DNA of 64,000 nt from Bacteroidota bacterium. Its GTDB lineage: Bacteria; Bacteroidota; Bacteroidia; NS11-12g; UBA955. A model generated the notes under the pieces. It was not told the DNA's origin, ran no database searches, and saw only the letters and a list, made by a program, of their open reading frames with translations. The stretch spans positions 1 to 64,000 of the forward strand of contig JAEUUL010000015.1 in the NCBI GenBank assembly GCA_016787485.1, given 5' to 3'. Position numbers and translations under genes: made by a program. Position 1 is the stretch's first letter; every line of letters begins with the position of its first letter. Below are positions 63,834 through 64,000 of this stretch, piece after piece.

Positions 63834-63896
63834 CACTGTACAGAGCATACGTTGAGATGCCCGGGGCAAATTTTTCAAAAAAAAACTAAAAACCCC

Positions 63897-63926
63897 TTGC
63901 AATTTTCTGAGATGGTTGTAATTTTG
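63897..63926 (+). promoter_or_regulatory. Promoter of the last gene
   Basis: TTG at 63897-63899, a 19-base spacer and TAATTTTG (63919-63926). The ATG is 28 bases downstream. The 196-base gap from 63759 contains this and one weaker box. Confidence 0.65.
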
Positions 63927-63954
63927 CGCCACATTTAATCAGGAAGTAAACAAA

Positions 63955-64000
63955 ATGAAAAAAATCTCTTTCGCCATCGCTGCTTGCGCTATGTTCGCTT
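63955..64000 (+). CDS. Secreted or envelope protein, 5' end only
   Basis: Only the first 15 codons lie in the window. They encode a signal-peptide-like start, MKKISFAIAACAMFA, with two Lys then a hydrophobic stretch. The gene continues beyond the end, so nothing more can be said. Its strong promoter suggests an abundant product. Confidence 0.65.
   Translation, partial: MKKISFAIAACAMFA

Noticed and set aside
62289-63932. The long N-terminal extension of the CrtD-like frame as coding
   Set aside because: The extra 58 codons precede the FAD motif and look non-conserved; the GTG at 63758 begins right at the FAD motif.

Overview
The window is a chromosomal segment from a member of the Bacteroidota. 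The evidence is: secreted proteins with type IX secretion (T9SS) C-terminal sorting signals of both classes, a PorP/SprF-family protein, a TamL-type Omp85 lipoprotein, DUF4175 and DUF4173 proteins, an mRNA start architecture built on the Bacteroidota -7 box TAnnTTTG with very short leaders, and near absence of Shine-Dalgarno (SD) sequences. Aerobic carotenoid genes (crtZ, crtI, crtB, plus a crtD/cruF pair) suggest a pigmented, probably gliding or surface-associated organism. I cannot fix the order; Chitinophagia, Saprospiria and Flavobacteriia are all possible.

Layout. 1-5400: end of a T9SS type B cargo, lipA, an Asp-box beta-propeller cargo and a VWA-domain cargo. 5475-7731 (minus): ECF sigma factor, its likely membrane anti-sigma partner, and dapF in one tightly packed operon. 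7853-15940: HtrA protease, a lipoprotein, divergent dnaB and clpC, and a polytopic membrane protein. 15941-18313: an AT-rich patch with a T9SS cargo and an orphan sorting-domain fragment. 18376-22159 (minus): NlpC/P60 hydrolase, M48 lipoprotein peptidase and the Omp85-family lipoprotein TamL, all envelope functions. 22153-28203: tRNA/rRNA methyltransferase, small outer-membrane-type protein, giant DUF4175 protein, DCC oxidoreductase, rpmH-rnpA-yidD. 28282-35600: DUF4173 protein, rpsF-rpsR-rplI, an RND-family exporter and a partner of unknown function, and a LuxE-like adenylating enzyme. 35573-41217: lipoprotein, two Skp/OmpH chaperones, murI, uvrC, pabB. 41219-49122 (mostly minus): PhoB-type regulator, TlpA-like lipoprotein, truB, two T9SS cargos, a DUF2541-like protein, murB. 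49220-51981: crtZ-crtI-crtB. 52040-58572: radA, Nfu-type Fe-S protein, and a PKD-rich T9SS type B cargo coupled to a PorP/SprF protein carrying a SPOR-like tail. 58654-64000: long-chain acyl-CoA ligase, WecA-like transferase, cruF and crtD (minus), and the start of a secreted protein.

Most genes are housekeeping or envelope genes. I found no CRISPR array, insertion sequence, phage, plasmid, tRNA or rRNA, and no obvious undescribed defence or biosynthetic system. The points I consider most worth a second look are: strong SD sequences in front of rpsR and rplI, in a lineage whose ribosome hides its anti-SD in a pocket made partly by bS6 and bS18; the PorP/SprF-SPOR fusion coupled to its cargo; the split carotenoid loci that predict a monocyclic 1'-hydroxylated carotenoid; the AT-rich cargo with an orphan sorting domain; and pervasive leaderless or near-leaderless starts.
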